33,667 nt of DNA from a virus: IMG/VR virus record IMGVR_UViG_3300027861_000108, positions 1-33,667 of that record; one strand, written 5' to 3'. Shown in pieces: positions 24,158 to 32,138 of this stretch (position 1 is the stretch's first letter; each line of letters starts with the position of its first letter). Position numbers and translations under genes: made by a program. Below the pieces are notes generated by a model, which was not told the origin of the DNA, searched no databases, and saw only the letters and a program-made list of their open reading frames with translations.

Positions 24158-24625
24158 CTAGAAAGGAAGTTCTACCTTAGGTCCGTCGTCATTGGTTTCT
24201 TTTTTATAGGAACTTTTGGGAGAGTAGTCTCCGGCTTTTTCACAATGTGGGAAGTGTGCAGAAAACTTAGAGGGAAAGTTTGGGTGCATGGAGATGGGGA
24301 CTTTCTTCCCTTTTTTCGATAGTATCCAAAAGATGGGTTTCTGGCATTGTCGGCATTTTCCTCCGGGCGCGTCGTTAGGTTTTTCGCAGAGCCAGATTTC
24401 TCCTTCTTGGAACCATGAGGGAGTGGGTAGAGTTTTCCTTCCGTCGGAGGAGGAGGATTGTTGTTTATTTTGTCCAACGGCTGTGGAGAGTCGGTGAAGT
24501 TCTTCGTTCAGTTTTTCTAGTTGGGTGTTGTCTTCGGCGAGATTTCGGATATCGAGTAGCAGTTTGTTTTGTTCCTTGAGTAGTTCAATGACTACTTCAA
24601 CGGCTTCTTCTCCGGGGTTGTCCAT
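24158..24625 (-). CDS. Coiled-coil plus zinc-site protein with SSB-like C-terminal end
   Basis: The 155-aa protein starts with a coiled coil (residues ~5-50, ELLKEQNKLLLDIRNL), then a Ser/Gln linker, then a compact zinc-site domain. The domain shows WLCEKP (Cys80), KCRQCQKPIFWI (Cys91, Cys94) and FSAHFPHCEK (His124, Cys128), a CxxC...HxxxC pattern. The final residues DDGPKVELPF are acidic and end in Pro-Phe, like the host-docking tails of single-stranded-DNA-binding proteins. It is the first gene of the minus block, divergent from terS. AAAGGTGAT precedes the ATG. A role in replication or recruitment of host factors is inference. Confidence 0.7.
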   Translation of the reverse strand: MDNPGEEAVEVVIELLKEQNKLLLDIRNLAEDNTQLEKLNEELHRLSTAVGQNKQQSSSSDGRKTLPTPSWFQEGEIWLCEKPNDAPGGKCRQCQKPIFWILSKKGKKVPISMHPNFPSKFSAHFPHCEKAGDYSPKSSYKKETNDDGPKVELPF

Positions 24626-24670
24626 GGGATCACCTTTCTGTTATGCTGCCGGTTGCAGCAAGGGGTTACA
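24626..24670. promoter_or_regulatory. Divergent intergenic region with TGCTGC/GCAGCA inverted repeat
   Basis: Only 45 bp separate the divergent starts of the zinc-site protein and terS. TGCTGC (24644-24649) and GCAGCA (24655-24660) are perfect 6-bp arms with a 5-bp spacer, a possible operator between early and late blocks. On the plus strand TTGTCC and TATGCT, 18 nt apart, are a weak promoter candidate. No strong promoter is visible. Confidence 0.35.
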
Positions 24671-25306
24671 ATGTCCTACCAACACAAGATGCCAAATGTG
24701 AAGGCTTCACGCCAGAAGAAAGTTGGAGTGTATTTAATCCGGGAGCGTCGTCGAGAGGTGATGGGTCAGAAGATGGCATCGGGGATGCATTTTGTGGATG
24801 CAGCAGAGGCGGCTGGTATTCCGTATGAGGTTGCGATGGGTTCGGTGGCAGTGGATGAGGAGATGAGGGGTTGGTGGAGATTGAGTGAGGATCGTCCTCA
24901 GATTGGTAAGGGGAAGTCGAAGGAGATGGTGGACCGGCGTTCTCCCTTGCAGATAAAGCGTGATTTTGTGAACAAGTTGGCTGAGGCTGGTTTGTTTGAC
25001 AAGATCCCTCAAATGGTAGAGGAGGCAGACCCTTCTACTGCTGAGGGCAAGGAGATGTTGGGATTCATGGTAAAGTTCTTGATAAAGGACATATTGCCAA
25101 AGGAAGTTGCATCGAAGATTGAGCATACCCAGAAGTCTGAGTTAACGGACATGAGTGACGAGGAATTGGTTCGATTGCTGCATGAGCGTCGTCATGCCCG
25201 ATTGGGAGCAGTGGCGGAGCGCGAGAATGCAGACAAGTCCCGTATAGCTTATATCGAGGGTAAGGAAGAGGAAGCTCCTGGCGACGAGTCAGAGGACATG
25301 GACTAA
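24671..25306 (+). CDS. terS: Terminase small subunit (probable)
   Basis: I chose ATG at 24671 because AAGGGG precedes it at 5 nt; an upstream in-frame TTG at 24653 is less likely. The 211-aa product has a basic N-terminus, a helical region (SGMHFVDAAEAAGIPYEVAM) that resembles the DNA-binding part of small terminases, a central helical assembly region, and an acidic C-terminus (EAPGDESEDMD). Its stop overlaps the large-subunit start as TAATG, the usual arrangement. In T7-like phages this subunit recognises the concatemer and regulates the motor. Assignment rests on position, size and composition more than on a signature motif. Confidence 0.8.
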   Translation: MSYQHKMPNVKASRQKKVGVYLIRERRREVMGQKMASGMHFVDAAEAAGIPYEVAMGSVAVDEEMRGWWRLSEDRPQIGKGKSKEMVDRRSPLQIKRDFVNKLAEAGLFDKIPQMVEEADPSTAEGKEMLGFMVKFLIKDILPKEVASKIEHTQKSELTDMSDEELVRLLHERRHARLGAVAERENADKSRIAYIEGKEEEAPGDESEDMD

Positions 25307-26763
25307 TGGGTCGTAATGAACAAGACCGAGAAGGTTTAATAGCCGAGTTTGAGTTAGAGCGTGAGTTGGCTCGTCGTGCTGAGTACGACAAGATCGGTCG
25401 ATTGGCTCCGAATCTTCGTCAGTGGGAATTCTTAAACTCTCATTCTTATGAGACATTGTTTGCTGGGTTGAATCAGGCTGGCAAGTCAACGGCGTTGTGT
25501 ATGAAAGCGTCGTATCATTTAACGGGTATCTACCCGGACGGCTATGACGGTCCCAAGTTTAAGGGACCGATCCAGGCGGCCATTGGTGGTGAGACTGCTC
25601 AGAGTACTCGTGACTTGTTGTGTGACCGCTTGCTTGGGGGTCTCCAGGATCGTGGGAGTGGATTTATCCCGGAGTCCTGCTACGACCCTCAGAAGGACAT
25701 TGTGAGGTTGAGTGGTGGCATTGCGAATCAGATAGATTATTTCCTGGTTCGTCATCATAATGAGCATGGTCATTTTGACGGTATGAGTAAGTGCATGGTG
25801 TTCTCGTATTCGACGGGTTGGCAGCGTCTCCAGGGTTATACCTTGAACTGGATTGGTATTGACGAGGAGCCGCCCTTCCCTGTGTATGACGAGTTCTCGG
25901 CTCGTTTGAATGCTACGAAGGGGAGAATGGATATATCCATGACTCCCTTGCGTGGTGAGACGGAGCTGTACCTGCTGTTTGAGAATGACAACAGTGGTAT
26001 CCGTGCATTGGTGAACTACGACATTGACGATGCGACCCACATGGACGAGGACCATCGTCGTTCGTTGATGTTGAAGTACAAGAATCACCCGTTAGCAGAG
26101 GCTCGATTGCATGGCCGGCCAGTGCGTGGTGTGGGTCTAATCTACACGATGCCGGATGAATTATTAGTCATGGACGACTTCCAGGTTCCGCCCCACTGGC
26201 CTCAGATAATTGGGTTGGACTTTCCTCACGGCGTGGGTTTTTTCGCTTTGGTAAAAATGGCATACGACCGCGACAACGACATGGTGTATGTGACTGGCGA
26301 ATACAAGGATCACGGCAAGGACACTTTTGCGTATGCTCATAGAGCGTTGGCTATGGGTGCTTCGGAAGTGGTTTGTGCTTGGCCGCACGACGCTGGCCGA
26401 GGGTTCATTAACGGCGGAACGATCAAGCAGAAATATGACGAGTTGGGTTTGCGAATGTTATCTACCAGTGCCCATTTCATTGGACCTGACGGTAAGAGGA
26501 CTTTCGCTATCATGACGGCGATTGAAGATGTGATTGACCGGATGCAAGCTGGTGGCTTCAAGATCTTCAAGAGTTGTCAGGAGATCCTCATGGAGAAGCG
26601 ACGGTATAGGCATGACGCAGGTCGTGTTAAAACCAAGCAGGACGACCATTTGATTGACGCGATGCATAAGGGAATAATGATGTTGCGAGAGGCCCGTACT
26701 CCAGGGAAAACGGGTAGTGCGATCCCGTACAGGTTACCGGACATGGACTTTTTTGGGATGTAG
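25306..26763 (+). CDS. terL: Terminase large subunit (packaging ATPase and nuclease)
   Basis: The 485-aa motor protein has all core motifs: an adenine-binding-like RQWEF at 39-43, Walker A AGLNQAGKST (Lys60), Walker B NWIGIDEEPP (Asp187, Glu188), a coupling-type SMTPLRGETE (~211-220), and an RNase-H-fold nuclease with Asp305 in IIGLDFPHG, Asp362 in AWPHDAGR, and acidic residues in KQDDHLIDAM (446-451). It pumps DNA into the prohead and cuts concatemers. Length and motif spacing are normal for podovirus terminases. Start overlap with terS (TAATG) implies coupled translation. T7-like phages usually carry terL near the late-region end; here it opens the block. Confidence 0.97.
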   Translation: MGRNEQDREGLIAEFELERELARRAEYDKIGRLAPNLRQWEFLNSHSYETLFAGLNQAGKSTALCMKASYHLTGIYPDGYDGPKFKGPIQAAIGGETAQSTRDLLCDRLLGGLQDRGSGFIPESCYDPQKDIVRLSGGIANQIDYFLVRHHNEHGHFDGMSKCMVFSYSTGWQRLQGYTLNWIGIDEEPPFPVYDEFSARLNATKGRMDISMTPLRGETELYLLFENDNSGIRALVNYDIDDATHMDEDHRRSLMLKYKNHPLAEARLHGRPVRGVGLIYTMPDELLVMDDFQVPPHWPQIIGLDFPHGVGFFALVKMAYDRDNDMVYVTGEYKDHGKDTFAYAHRALAMGASEVVCAWPHDAGRGFINGGTIKQKYDELGLRMLSTSAHFIGPDGKRTFAIMTAIEDVIDRMQAGGFKIFKSCQEILMEKRRYRHDAGRVKTKQDDHLIDAMHKGIMMLREARTPGKTGSAIPYRLPDMDFFGM

Positions 26764-26787
26764 ATAGATAAGTTAGAATGGGGATTC

Positions 26788-28461
26788 ATGTCGTTAGCAA
26801 ATGAACTATCTCTCAGGTTGGGATACCTGAAGGGTAGAAGGAACAATCACGAGCAGACTTGGCAGGAGATCAACGATCTCATGCAGCCCTTCCGTGGTGA
26901 TATCACCACAAAGAAGTCTCCTGGCAGTAAGCGCATTGGCTCGGTGTTTGATACGACAGCGATGCAAGCTGCCGATTCATTCGTGAACTTCTTGAAGAGT
27001 GCAGTGTTGCCCAGTTCGACGGACTGGTTGCGGCTCAAGGCTCGTAAGGCTGGCTCGGACATCGAGGTTCGTGCGTTGCTAGACCGCGCTGCGATGAAGA
27101 TTCTCGAAGCTTTAGGCGACTCCAACTTTTATATCCAGGCGACCCAGGCGTTACGAGACTTTGCGATCCTCGGCAACTCAACTCTTTATGTTGAAGAGAA
27201 TACTCCTCGCCTGAACGATGACGGCACCACCTTTGCGGGGTTGCTATTTGAAGCGGTTCCGGTGGGGAATATGTGGTGGCTGTTAGGCAAAGACGGTTCG
27301 CCGATCATGGCTGTCAAGGAACTCGACTTACCAGCAACAGATGCCTACAGTTATTTCGCTGGTCAGGCTGGCGAAGCTGCGAGTAAAGCGATGAGTGGCG
27401 GCAACCCAATGGAGTTGATTCGTTACTATCACTTTGTTTTCCCAACTGCCGGCAGTAGTCCTGTTCGCAGTGCGGTCAACACGGACAAGAAGTGGGCTTC
27501 GGTCTATTACTGTGAGGCTTCAGCGAGTGTTATTAAAGAGGGTGGTTACGACTTCCTTCCCTATACTATCTCTCGTTTCATGGTGGTGGACGGCGAGGAG
27601 TATGGTCGGGGGAAAGGGCATCTTGCTCGCCCAGACGCAGCTGGAATCAACGAACTTCGCCGGCAGGTTTTGATTGCTGCTGGCCGGGACTTGAATCCAC
27701 CTCTCATGGTTGAGCATGACACAATGGTTGAACTTGACATTGCGCCTAACGGTATCGTGGTGACTCGCCCGCCGCAGAAAATGAATCCTCAGTTCCTCAA
27801 GAGCGGAACGGATTACGGGGTAGCCGATCTGATTGCTCGCCAAGATCGAGATCAGATATTAAAAGTGTTTTTGGGTGATGTGTTGCAGGAGCCGGACTCT
27901 CAGCCGAGAAGTGCAGAAGAGAGTAGGCAAAGACAGGTAAGAGCAATTCAGAGACTGGCAGCTCCAGCAGAAGCGGTGAACCATGAGTTCCTTCAGCCGA
28001 TGATAGACACTGTGATTCAGATCATGGTAAGGGGCGGCGCGCTACCGGAGTTGGAGGAAGTTGGGGATATGTTGGGTGGGACCACCATTGATGTGGAGTT
28101 TGCCAGTCCATTCTTTACTGCTGCAAAAGCATCGAGTGCATTGCGAGTCCAGGCATTCCTTGAGCGAAGCTTGGCTATCTATCAGGCGACCCAGGACGAT
28201 GCTTACATGGAGTACTTGGATCCTGACAAGATTGCCGCTTACAACGCCGAGATGAGTGATGTTCCGGCGGTGATCTTCAGGACGGACGAAGAGGTTAACG
28301 CTCGTCGTCAAGCGAAGGCGGACAAGGCAGCCCAGCAGAGGATGATGGAATTGATGGCAGCGACCCAAGGAGGCACCCCACAGTCAAGCCCATCCCCTCT
28401 CCCGGCTTCCGCAGGTAACTTACCAGGAACTTCGGTGCCCTCAGAGGTTGGAGGACAATGA
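26788..28461 (+). CDS. Portal (head-to-tail connector) protein
   Basis: The 557-aa protein matches the podovirus head-to-tail connector family (T7 gp8, 536 aa). The N-terminal motif is RRNNHEQTWQEINDLMQPFR, followed by GSVFDTTAMQAADSFVNFLK and the typical SSTDWLRLKAR. The middle contains YGRGKGHLARPDAAGINELR, and QPRSAEESRQRQ precedes the helical crown region. The C-terminus is Gln/Pro/Ser-rich. Twelve copies are expected at the packaging vertex, where the terminase docks and the gp11-type ring later binds. The ATG at 26788 follows GGGG with short spacing. The stop overlaps the next gene by ATGA. Confidence 0.96.
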   Translation: MSLANELSLRLGYLKGRRNNHEQTWQEINDLMQPFRGDITTKKSPGSKRIGSVFDTTAMQAADSFVNFLKSAVLPSSTDWLRLKARKAGSDIEVRALLDRAAMKILEALGDSNFYIQATQALRDFAILGNSTLYVEENTPRLNDDGTTFAGLLFEAVPVGNMWWLLGKDGSPIMAVKELDLPATDAYSYFAGQAGEAASKAMSGGNPMELIRYYHFVFPTAGSSPVRSAVNTDKKWASVYYCEASASVIKEGGYDFLPYTISRFMVVDGEEYGRGKGHLARPDAAGINELRRQVLIAAGRDLNPPLMVEHDTMVELDIAPNGIVVTRPPQKMNPQFLKSGTDYGVADLIARQDRDQILKVFLGDVLQEPDSQPRSAEESRQRQVRAIQRLAAPAEAVNHEFLQPMIDTVIQIMVRGGALPELEEVGDMLGGTTIDVEFASPFFTAAKASSALRVQAFLERSLAIYQATQDDAYMEYLDPDKIAAYNAEMSDVPAVIFRTDEEVNARRQAKADKAAQQRMMELMAATQGGTPQSSPSPLPASAGNLPGTSVPSEVGGQ

Positions 28462-28763
28462 CCAAGGGGAATGCATACTCAGACAAGGACCGGCAACTGA
28501 TCTCAGATTTTGCCACAGCCTTTAATACGCCGGCAGGTCAAAGAGTTTTGGAATGGATGGAACGGGCTTTTCAGGTCAAGGTCACCCTTGAACCAGAGGA
28601 GTTGCTGAATAAACAACTGGAGATTGCTGGGGAGTCTCACCGAGTGGTGATCGACCCGACAGCCCTAGCGAAGAGACAAGGGCTAAGAGCTGCGTACTAT
28701 AAGGTGTTGGCGATGGTCGAAGAGGCTGCCGTGATTAAAGATAGGGAGACCCTGAAAAAATGA
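28458..28763 (+). CDS. Bbp19-like small phage protein (101 aa)
   Basis: The N-terminal part, FATAFNTPAGQRVLEWMERA, and the later SHRVVIDPTALAKRQGLRAA resemble the Bbp19 family, a small protein commonly encoded between portal and scaffold in podoviruses. The function of the family is not established; a role in head assembly is assumed from position. It overlaps both neighbours (ATGA at each end), so it is made in step with portal and scaffold. The product is soluble and mostly helical, with no metal or catalytic motif seen. Confidence 0.75.
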   Translation: MTKGNAYSDKDRQLISDFATAFNTPAGQRVLEWMERAFQVKVTLEPEELLNKQLEIAGESHRVVIDPTALAKRQGLRAAYYKVLAMVEEAAVIKDRETLKK

Positions 28764-29581
28764 GTCAAGAACAAAGTGGAGAAGAGAACACTACTATCGA
28801 AGGTGACACATTGGGCGACCTCCTGGGGGAAGGGTATGAGGGTCTAGCAAAGAAGTACAAGACTCCTCAGGATCTCGCCAAGGCGTACCAGTCGTTGAGT
28901 CAGAAGTTGAGTTCCACGGCTCGGGTTCCTGACGCAAATGCTCCGGTGGAAGAGTGGGGGGAGTTTTATTCCAAGCTTGGCCGGCCCGAAACCCCGCACG
29001 GTTACGACCTTCCAGAAGGGGAGAAGGCCAGAGCTGCCCTGGACCCCCTCACAAAGGCAGCCCACGCTGCCGGTCTGACCAAAAAACAATGGGACAAACT
29101 GCACCCAGTAGCCCAAGAACAACTGGTCAGAGACGAATCGGCGGAAAAAGAGCAGTTAGACAAGGCCAGAGAAGAGTGGCAAGAGGGCGCGCGAAGAAGA
29201 TATGGTGAGGGGCTTGAGGAGAAACTAGCCCTTGCAAAGAGAAGTCTTGATGTCTTGACTTCAGAAAACCCAGATATCCAGCAGGTCTTGTCGAAAACTG
29301 GCCTAGTGGATCATCCAGCAATCTTGGACATGATGATAGAAAGAGGAAACTCGATGTCAGATGACTCGACCCCAACCAATGCAGTATCGGATACAGGTGG
29401 CGAAACTGACCCGATGAAGATCGCTCAGAAGATTCGTTCGATGATGAAGGATTCTGCCCATACAGATCCCCGTCACAAGGACGCAGAGGTTCATCGAGAG
29501 GAATACTACCGATTACTGGGTGAGTTAGCGACTCTTGGCTACGAAGGCGTTTATGACGACCGTCTAAAGCCAAGGTTCTAA
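28760..29581 (+). CDS. Capsid scaffolding protein
   Basis: This 273-aa, acidic, Gln/Glu/Lys-rich helical protein has the typical scaffold N-terminus: YKTPQDLAKAYQSLSQKL, then EWGEFYSKLGRPETPHGYDL. A long central helix and a C-terminal segment with a helix-loop-helix feel follow (KDAEVHREEYYRLLGELATL). T7 gp9 is 307 aa. It directs coat assembly inside the prohead and leaves before packaging is complete. The position directly after the portal region and before the major capsid gene is standard. A ribbon-helix-helix gene is unusually inserted between this gene and the capsid gene. Confidence 0.9.
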   Translation: MSQEQSGEENTTIEGDTLGDLLGEGYEGLAKKYKTPQDLAKAYQSLSQKLSSTARVPDANAPVEEWGEFYSKLGRPETPHGYDLPEGEKARAALDPLTKAAHAAGLTKKQWDKLHPVAQEQLVRDESAEKEQLDKAREEWQEGARRRYGEGLEEKLALAKRSLDVLTSENPDIQQVLSKTGLVDHPAILDMMIERGNSMSDDSTPTNAVSDTGGETDPMKIAQKIRSMMKDSAHTDPRHKDAEVHREEYYRLLGELATLGYEGVYDDRLKPRF

Positions 29582-29582
29582 T

Positions 29583-29831
29583 ATGGCAAGGAAAGTACGC
29601 AGAACCTTCATAGTGGACCCAGAAGCCGTGGAACGGGCCAGGAACGCTGTTTACTGGACTCCAGGCATGACCCTGGCGAAACTGGTCACATCTGCCCTCC
29701 ACGAGAAGGTGGACCGTCTAGAGAATGCCCAAGGTAGTACCTTTGAACACCGAGAGGCTGAACTCCAAGGTGGGCGGCCTTTACAGAACATGAAAAAATA
29801 TATGTTGCGAAAACCTCCAGACTCTGGATGA
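29583..29831 (+). CDS. Ribbon-helix-helix-type DNA-binding protein
   Basis: The 82-aa protein opens with a basic beta strand (KVRRTFIVD, residues ~4-12). A first helix (PEAVERARNAVYW) follows, then a turn and second helix starting TPGMTLAKLVTSALHEKVDR, the order of a ribbon-helix-helix fold. The conserved tail FEHREAELQGGRPL occurs in a small RHH-like family I have seen in bacteria and phages. It starts 2 nt after the scaffold stop and ends 148 nt before the major capsid start, an odd place for a transcription factor. Regulation of the capsid leader or of its own operon is a natural idea but is inference. Confidence 0.75.
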   Translation: MARKVRRTFIVDPEAVERARNAVYWTPGMTLAKLVTSALHEKVDRLENAQGSTFEHREAELQGGRPLQNMKKYMLRKPPDSG

Positions 29832-29835
29832 TCTA

Positions 29836-29967
29836 CCACCGGAGTCGATACCCTTCCTGGACCGGCCCCTGACGCTGTGAAAGAACAGCGACAAGGAATC
29901 GTTAACCTTACGGAGACCCTCCTTCGGTGGACACTCTCACGGCATTGTGCAAACCAATAGCTGAGAG
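29836..29967 (+). promoter_or_regulatory. Structured leader of the major capsid gene
   Basis: Three perfect 6-bp inverted repeats lie in the 148-nt gap: CCACCG (29836-29841)/CGGTGG (29925-29930) as an outer stem, CGCTGT (29873-29878)/ACAGCG (29885-29890) as an inner hairpin, and CTCTCA (29934-29939)/TGAGAG (29962-29967). The last right arm overlaps the only SD-like GAGAG before the ATG at 29980. The leader could therefore control capsid translation or be an RHH-protein target. Confidence 0.5.
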
Positions 29968-29979
29968 AGAAATACTACT

Positions 29980-31110
29980 ATGGGATACCCAACCACCGGG
30001 AAAAACACCTCCTGGCCCGGTTCACTCGGTGACAACACCAACTATGTTGCCCTTTTCAAACAAGCCTATGCCGACACGATTCGGCTCAAGGCTCAGGAAA
30101 TGGAAAGTCGCCTTTCCGATACTTGTTTGTTTGAGACGCTACACGGCGATCCACTGAACCTCGATTCCTTCAAGCAAGTCGCCACCACCACTCGTGATCG
30201 CGGCCAATTGTTCGGCGCAGCGGGGACCGACAAGAAATACAGTGAGACGGTCACTGAGCGTCGCGCCCTGACTCCTGGTTTCCACGAGTTTGCGGAACTG
30301 TTCGATCCTCGCGACGAGCCGGCCTTGCTGCGTTCGATTCGCCCGGATTCCAACTACCTCATGAATGTGACTGCCGCATTCAGCCGCTTGAAGGACTCGA
30401 CCATCGTCGCTGCCTTCGACGGTGATGCGACTGTTGACGCTACTACCCGGACGATTGGCGCGGACGGTGCCTTGGCTTTTGACTTTCCCGCAACTGGAGT
30501 CCCGTCCGGAACCGCCGCCGAGAAGCTGGCCTTGGTTAACACGCTTCCTGCCGGTTCGATTGGATCTAAGGCAACTGGCACCATTACTGGTGCCCCCGGC
30601 CTCCACGGAATGACTGCCGATGTCGGTGCTGGAACTTCCACCCTCGGTGTAGCGGACTTGGTGACTGCTCGCGAGATGCTTGAGCAGACTGGTGCGATCA
30701 CTCCTGGTGATCCGGTCTACATCGCGATTCACCCGGCAGTTGCCCGCCACTTGCTGGCCGATCAAACCTTGACCAGTTACGACTTCAACGCTCTTCGTCC
30801 ATTGATGAGTGGCGAGGTCACCCAGTTCATGGGATGTGAGTTCCGTCTGACGAACCAGATTGCGAACAACCAAACGGTCAACATGACAGGCGATGATGCC
30901 GGAGTCGTTACCTCATCCACTGCCAACAAGGGTGCCTACACCTATATGTACACCAGAAGTGCAATGGTGTTTGGCATGGCGCAGGACATGACGGTTCGTT
31001 TCGACGAGTTGCCGGAGCGCGGTTACTCGCTCCAGTGCTTCCACAGTCTCGGTCTTGGTGCTGTTCGCATGGATCCCAAGAAGATCGTGCGGATTGGTTC
31101 GATTAACTAG
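29980..31110 (+). CDS. Major capsid protein
   Basis: The 376-aa protein begins MGYPTTGKNTSWPGSLGDNT and contains TRDRGQLFGAAGTDKKYSET, then FHEFAELFDPRDEPALLRSI and MNVTAAFSRLKDSTIVAAFD, a pattern shared by podovirus coat proteins. The C-terminal part has AMVFGMAQDMTVRFDELPER and ends KKIVRIGSIN. Codon choice is uniform and C-ending in this gene compared with its neighbours, as expected for the most highly expressed phage protein. T7 gp10A is 345 aa. The start is certain from the N-terminal pattern, although the Shine-Dalgarno is weak and lies in a predicted stem. Confidence 0.93.
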   Translation: MGYPTTGKNTSWPGSLGDNTNYVALFKQAYADTIRLKAQEMESRLSDTCLFETLHGDPLNLDSFKQVATTTRDRGQLFGAAGTDKKYSETVTERRALTPGFHEFAELFDPRDEPALLRSIRPDSNYLMNVTAAFSRLKDSTIVAAFDGDATVDATTRTIGADGALAFDFPATGVPSGTAAEKLALVNTLPAGSIGSKATGTITGAPGLHGMTADVGAGTSTLGVADLVTAREMLEQTGAITPGDPVYIAIHPAVARHLLADQTLTSYDFNALRPLMSGEVTQFMGCEFRLTNQIANNQTVNMTGDDAGVVTSSTANKGAYTYMYTRSAMVFGMAQDMTVRFDELPERGYSLQCFHSLGLGAVRMDPKKIVRIGSIN

Positions 31111-31124
31111 CAATGGAGTGACCC

Positions 31125-31571
31125 ATGACTGGTAAGACAAATCCTGTTTCAGGTACAGTCTTAGAGCGTTTCCGTGGTTCCGCCGCGGCAGCGTTCAGCC
31201 AGACATGGGTCACACTATTCTCCACCAACCCGATCACTGACGGCGATGCTACAACATACGGAACTGGATATGTTGAGTGGGCAGCCACGAACGGGAGAAT
31301 CCGCGTATTCACCGACATGGTGACTGACCCGTACTGGACAGCTCCGTCAGTGGATGAAAACCGGATGAAGATAGAGAACAGTACAACAGTGGGCTGGTCC
31401 TTATTGATCGGTCTTCCAGCCGCCGGCGAGACTGTCGTGGGTGTAGGTGTCTTTGATTCTCAGACGGGTGGAAACCTATTGTACTGGGACGAACTTGATA
31501 ACTCTCGCCTCGTAATGCTTGGTGACACATTCCAGTTTTCAGCGTTATCGCTGATAGTACGGGAAGACTAA
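31125..31571 (+). CDS. Small virion/tail-fibre-like protein
   Basis: The 148-aa beta-rich protein resembles a common phage structural family: WVTLFSTNPITDGDATTYGT at the N-terminus, NSTTVGWSLLIGLPAAGETV in the middle, then GVGVFDSQTGGNLLYWDELD and a final GDTFQFSALSLIVRED. Such proteins are often labelled tail fibre protein and are encoded just after the coat gene. The exact place in the virion is not known. It lies 14 nt after the capsid stop, with TGGAGTGACCC as ribosome site. It may contribute to decoration or to host contact. Confidence 0.7.
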   Translation: MTGKTNPVSGTVLERFRGSAAAAFSQTWVTLFSTNPITDGDATTYGTGYVEWAATNGRIRVFTDMVTDPYWTAPSVDENRMKIENSTTVGWSLLIGLPAAGETVVGVGVFDSQTGGNLLYWDELDNSRLVMLGDTFQFSALSLIVRED

Positions 31572-32129
31572 ATGAAGATCGGTATCCAGGAGATTGGTAC
31601 ATTTACTTTCAGAGTATATGACGCTGATGGAAATCTCAAACAAGAGAAGATCACCAGCAACACTTTAACGAGTGAGGGTGCTGCCCGTATTTTGCAACTA
31701 GGATTTGATGCTGCGTTGTCCACCCCTGTAAGGGATACTGGATATGTTGGATTGATTGACAATGCAGGTTTCGCTTCAATAGATTCGTCGGATCAAGCGA
31801 CTGATATCCGTCAAACAGGAGTGACCTTGGTCAACGGTTGGGGAGAGATCGCTGATAGCGGATACGATAATGGACTCCGCAAGTCAGGCACTTGGTCCCA
31901 GACAGATAACGGAGGTACGGTAACCCCCTCTAAGGTTACTTGGACGGATGCCACATTTACCTCCTTTACTGGAACGCAGACTATCCAGGGAGCGTTCCTG
32001 GCTAACACGAGTGCGGTGGGTCAAAACACAACGGGAGTATTGTTTGCTGCCTCAAGTTTTGCGGCTGGAGATGTGAATGTGGGTACAACAGATACCCTGA
32101 AAGTAACTTTTGAAATGTCATTATCATAA
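31572..32129 (+). CDS. Virion beta-sandwich-like protein, paralogue 1
   Basis: The 185-aa product is beta-rich, starting MKIGIQEIGTFTFRVYDADG and containing TSEGAARILQLGF and VTLVNGWGEIADSG. Its C-terminus, TIQGAFLANTSAVG through DTLKVTFEMSLS, aligns by eye with the next gene, so the two are paralogues. The start directly follows the upstream stop. I recognise the type as a recurring podovirus structural protein of unknown role. It is adjacent to capsid genes and is probably a head or appendage protein. Confidence 0.65.
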   Translation: MKIGIQEIGTFTFRVYDADGNLKQEKITSNTLTSEGAARILQLGFDAALSTPVRDTGYVGLIDNAGFASIDSSDQATDIRQTGVTLVNGWGEIADSGYDNGLRKSGTWSQTDNGGTVTPSKVTWTDATFTSFTGTQTIQGAFLANTSAVGQNTTGVLFAASSFAAGDVNVGTTDTLKVTFEMSLS

Positions 32130-32138
32130 GGAGATAAG

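Noticed and set aside
25519-26088. 189-aa minus-strand ORF opposite terL
   Set aside because: Antisense to the terminase motor core, with His/Thr/Val-rich shadow composition and no ribosome site.
30139-30873. 244-aa minus-strand ORF opposite the major capsid gene
   Set aside because: It results from codon bias of the highly expressed capsid gene; no supporting context.
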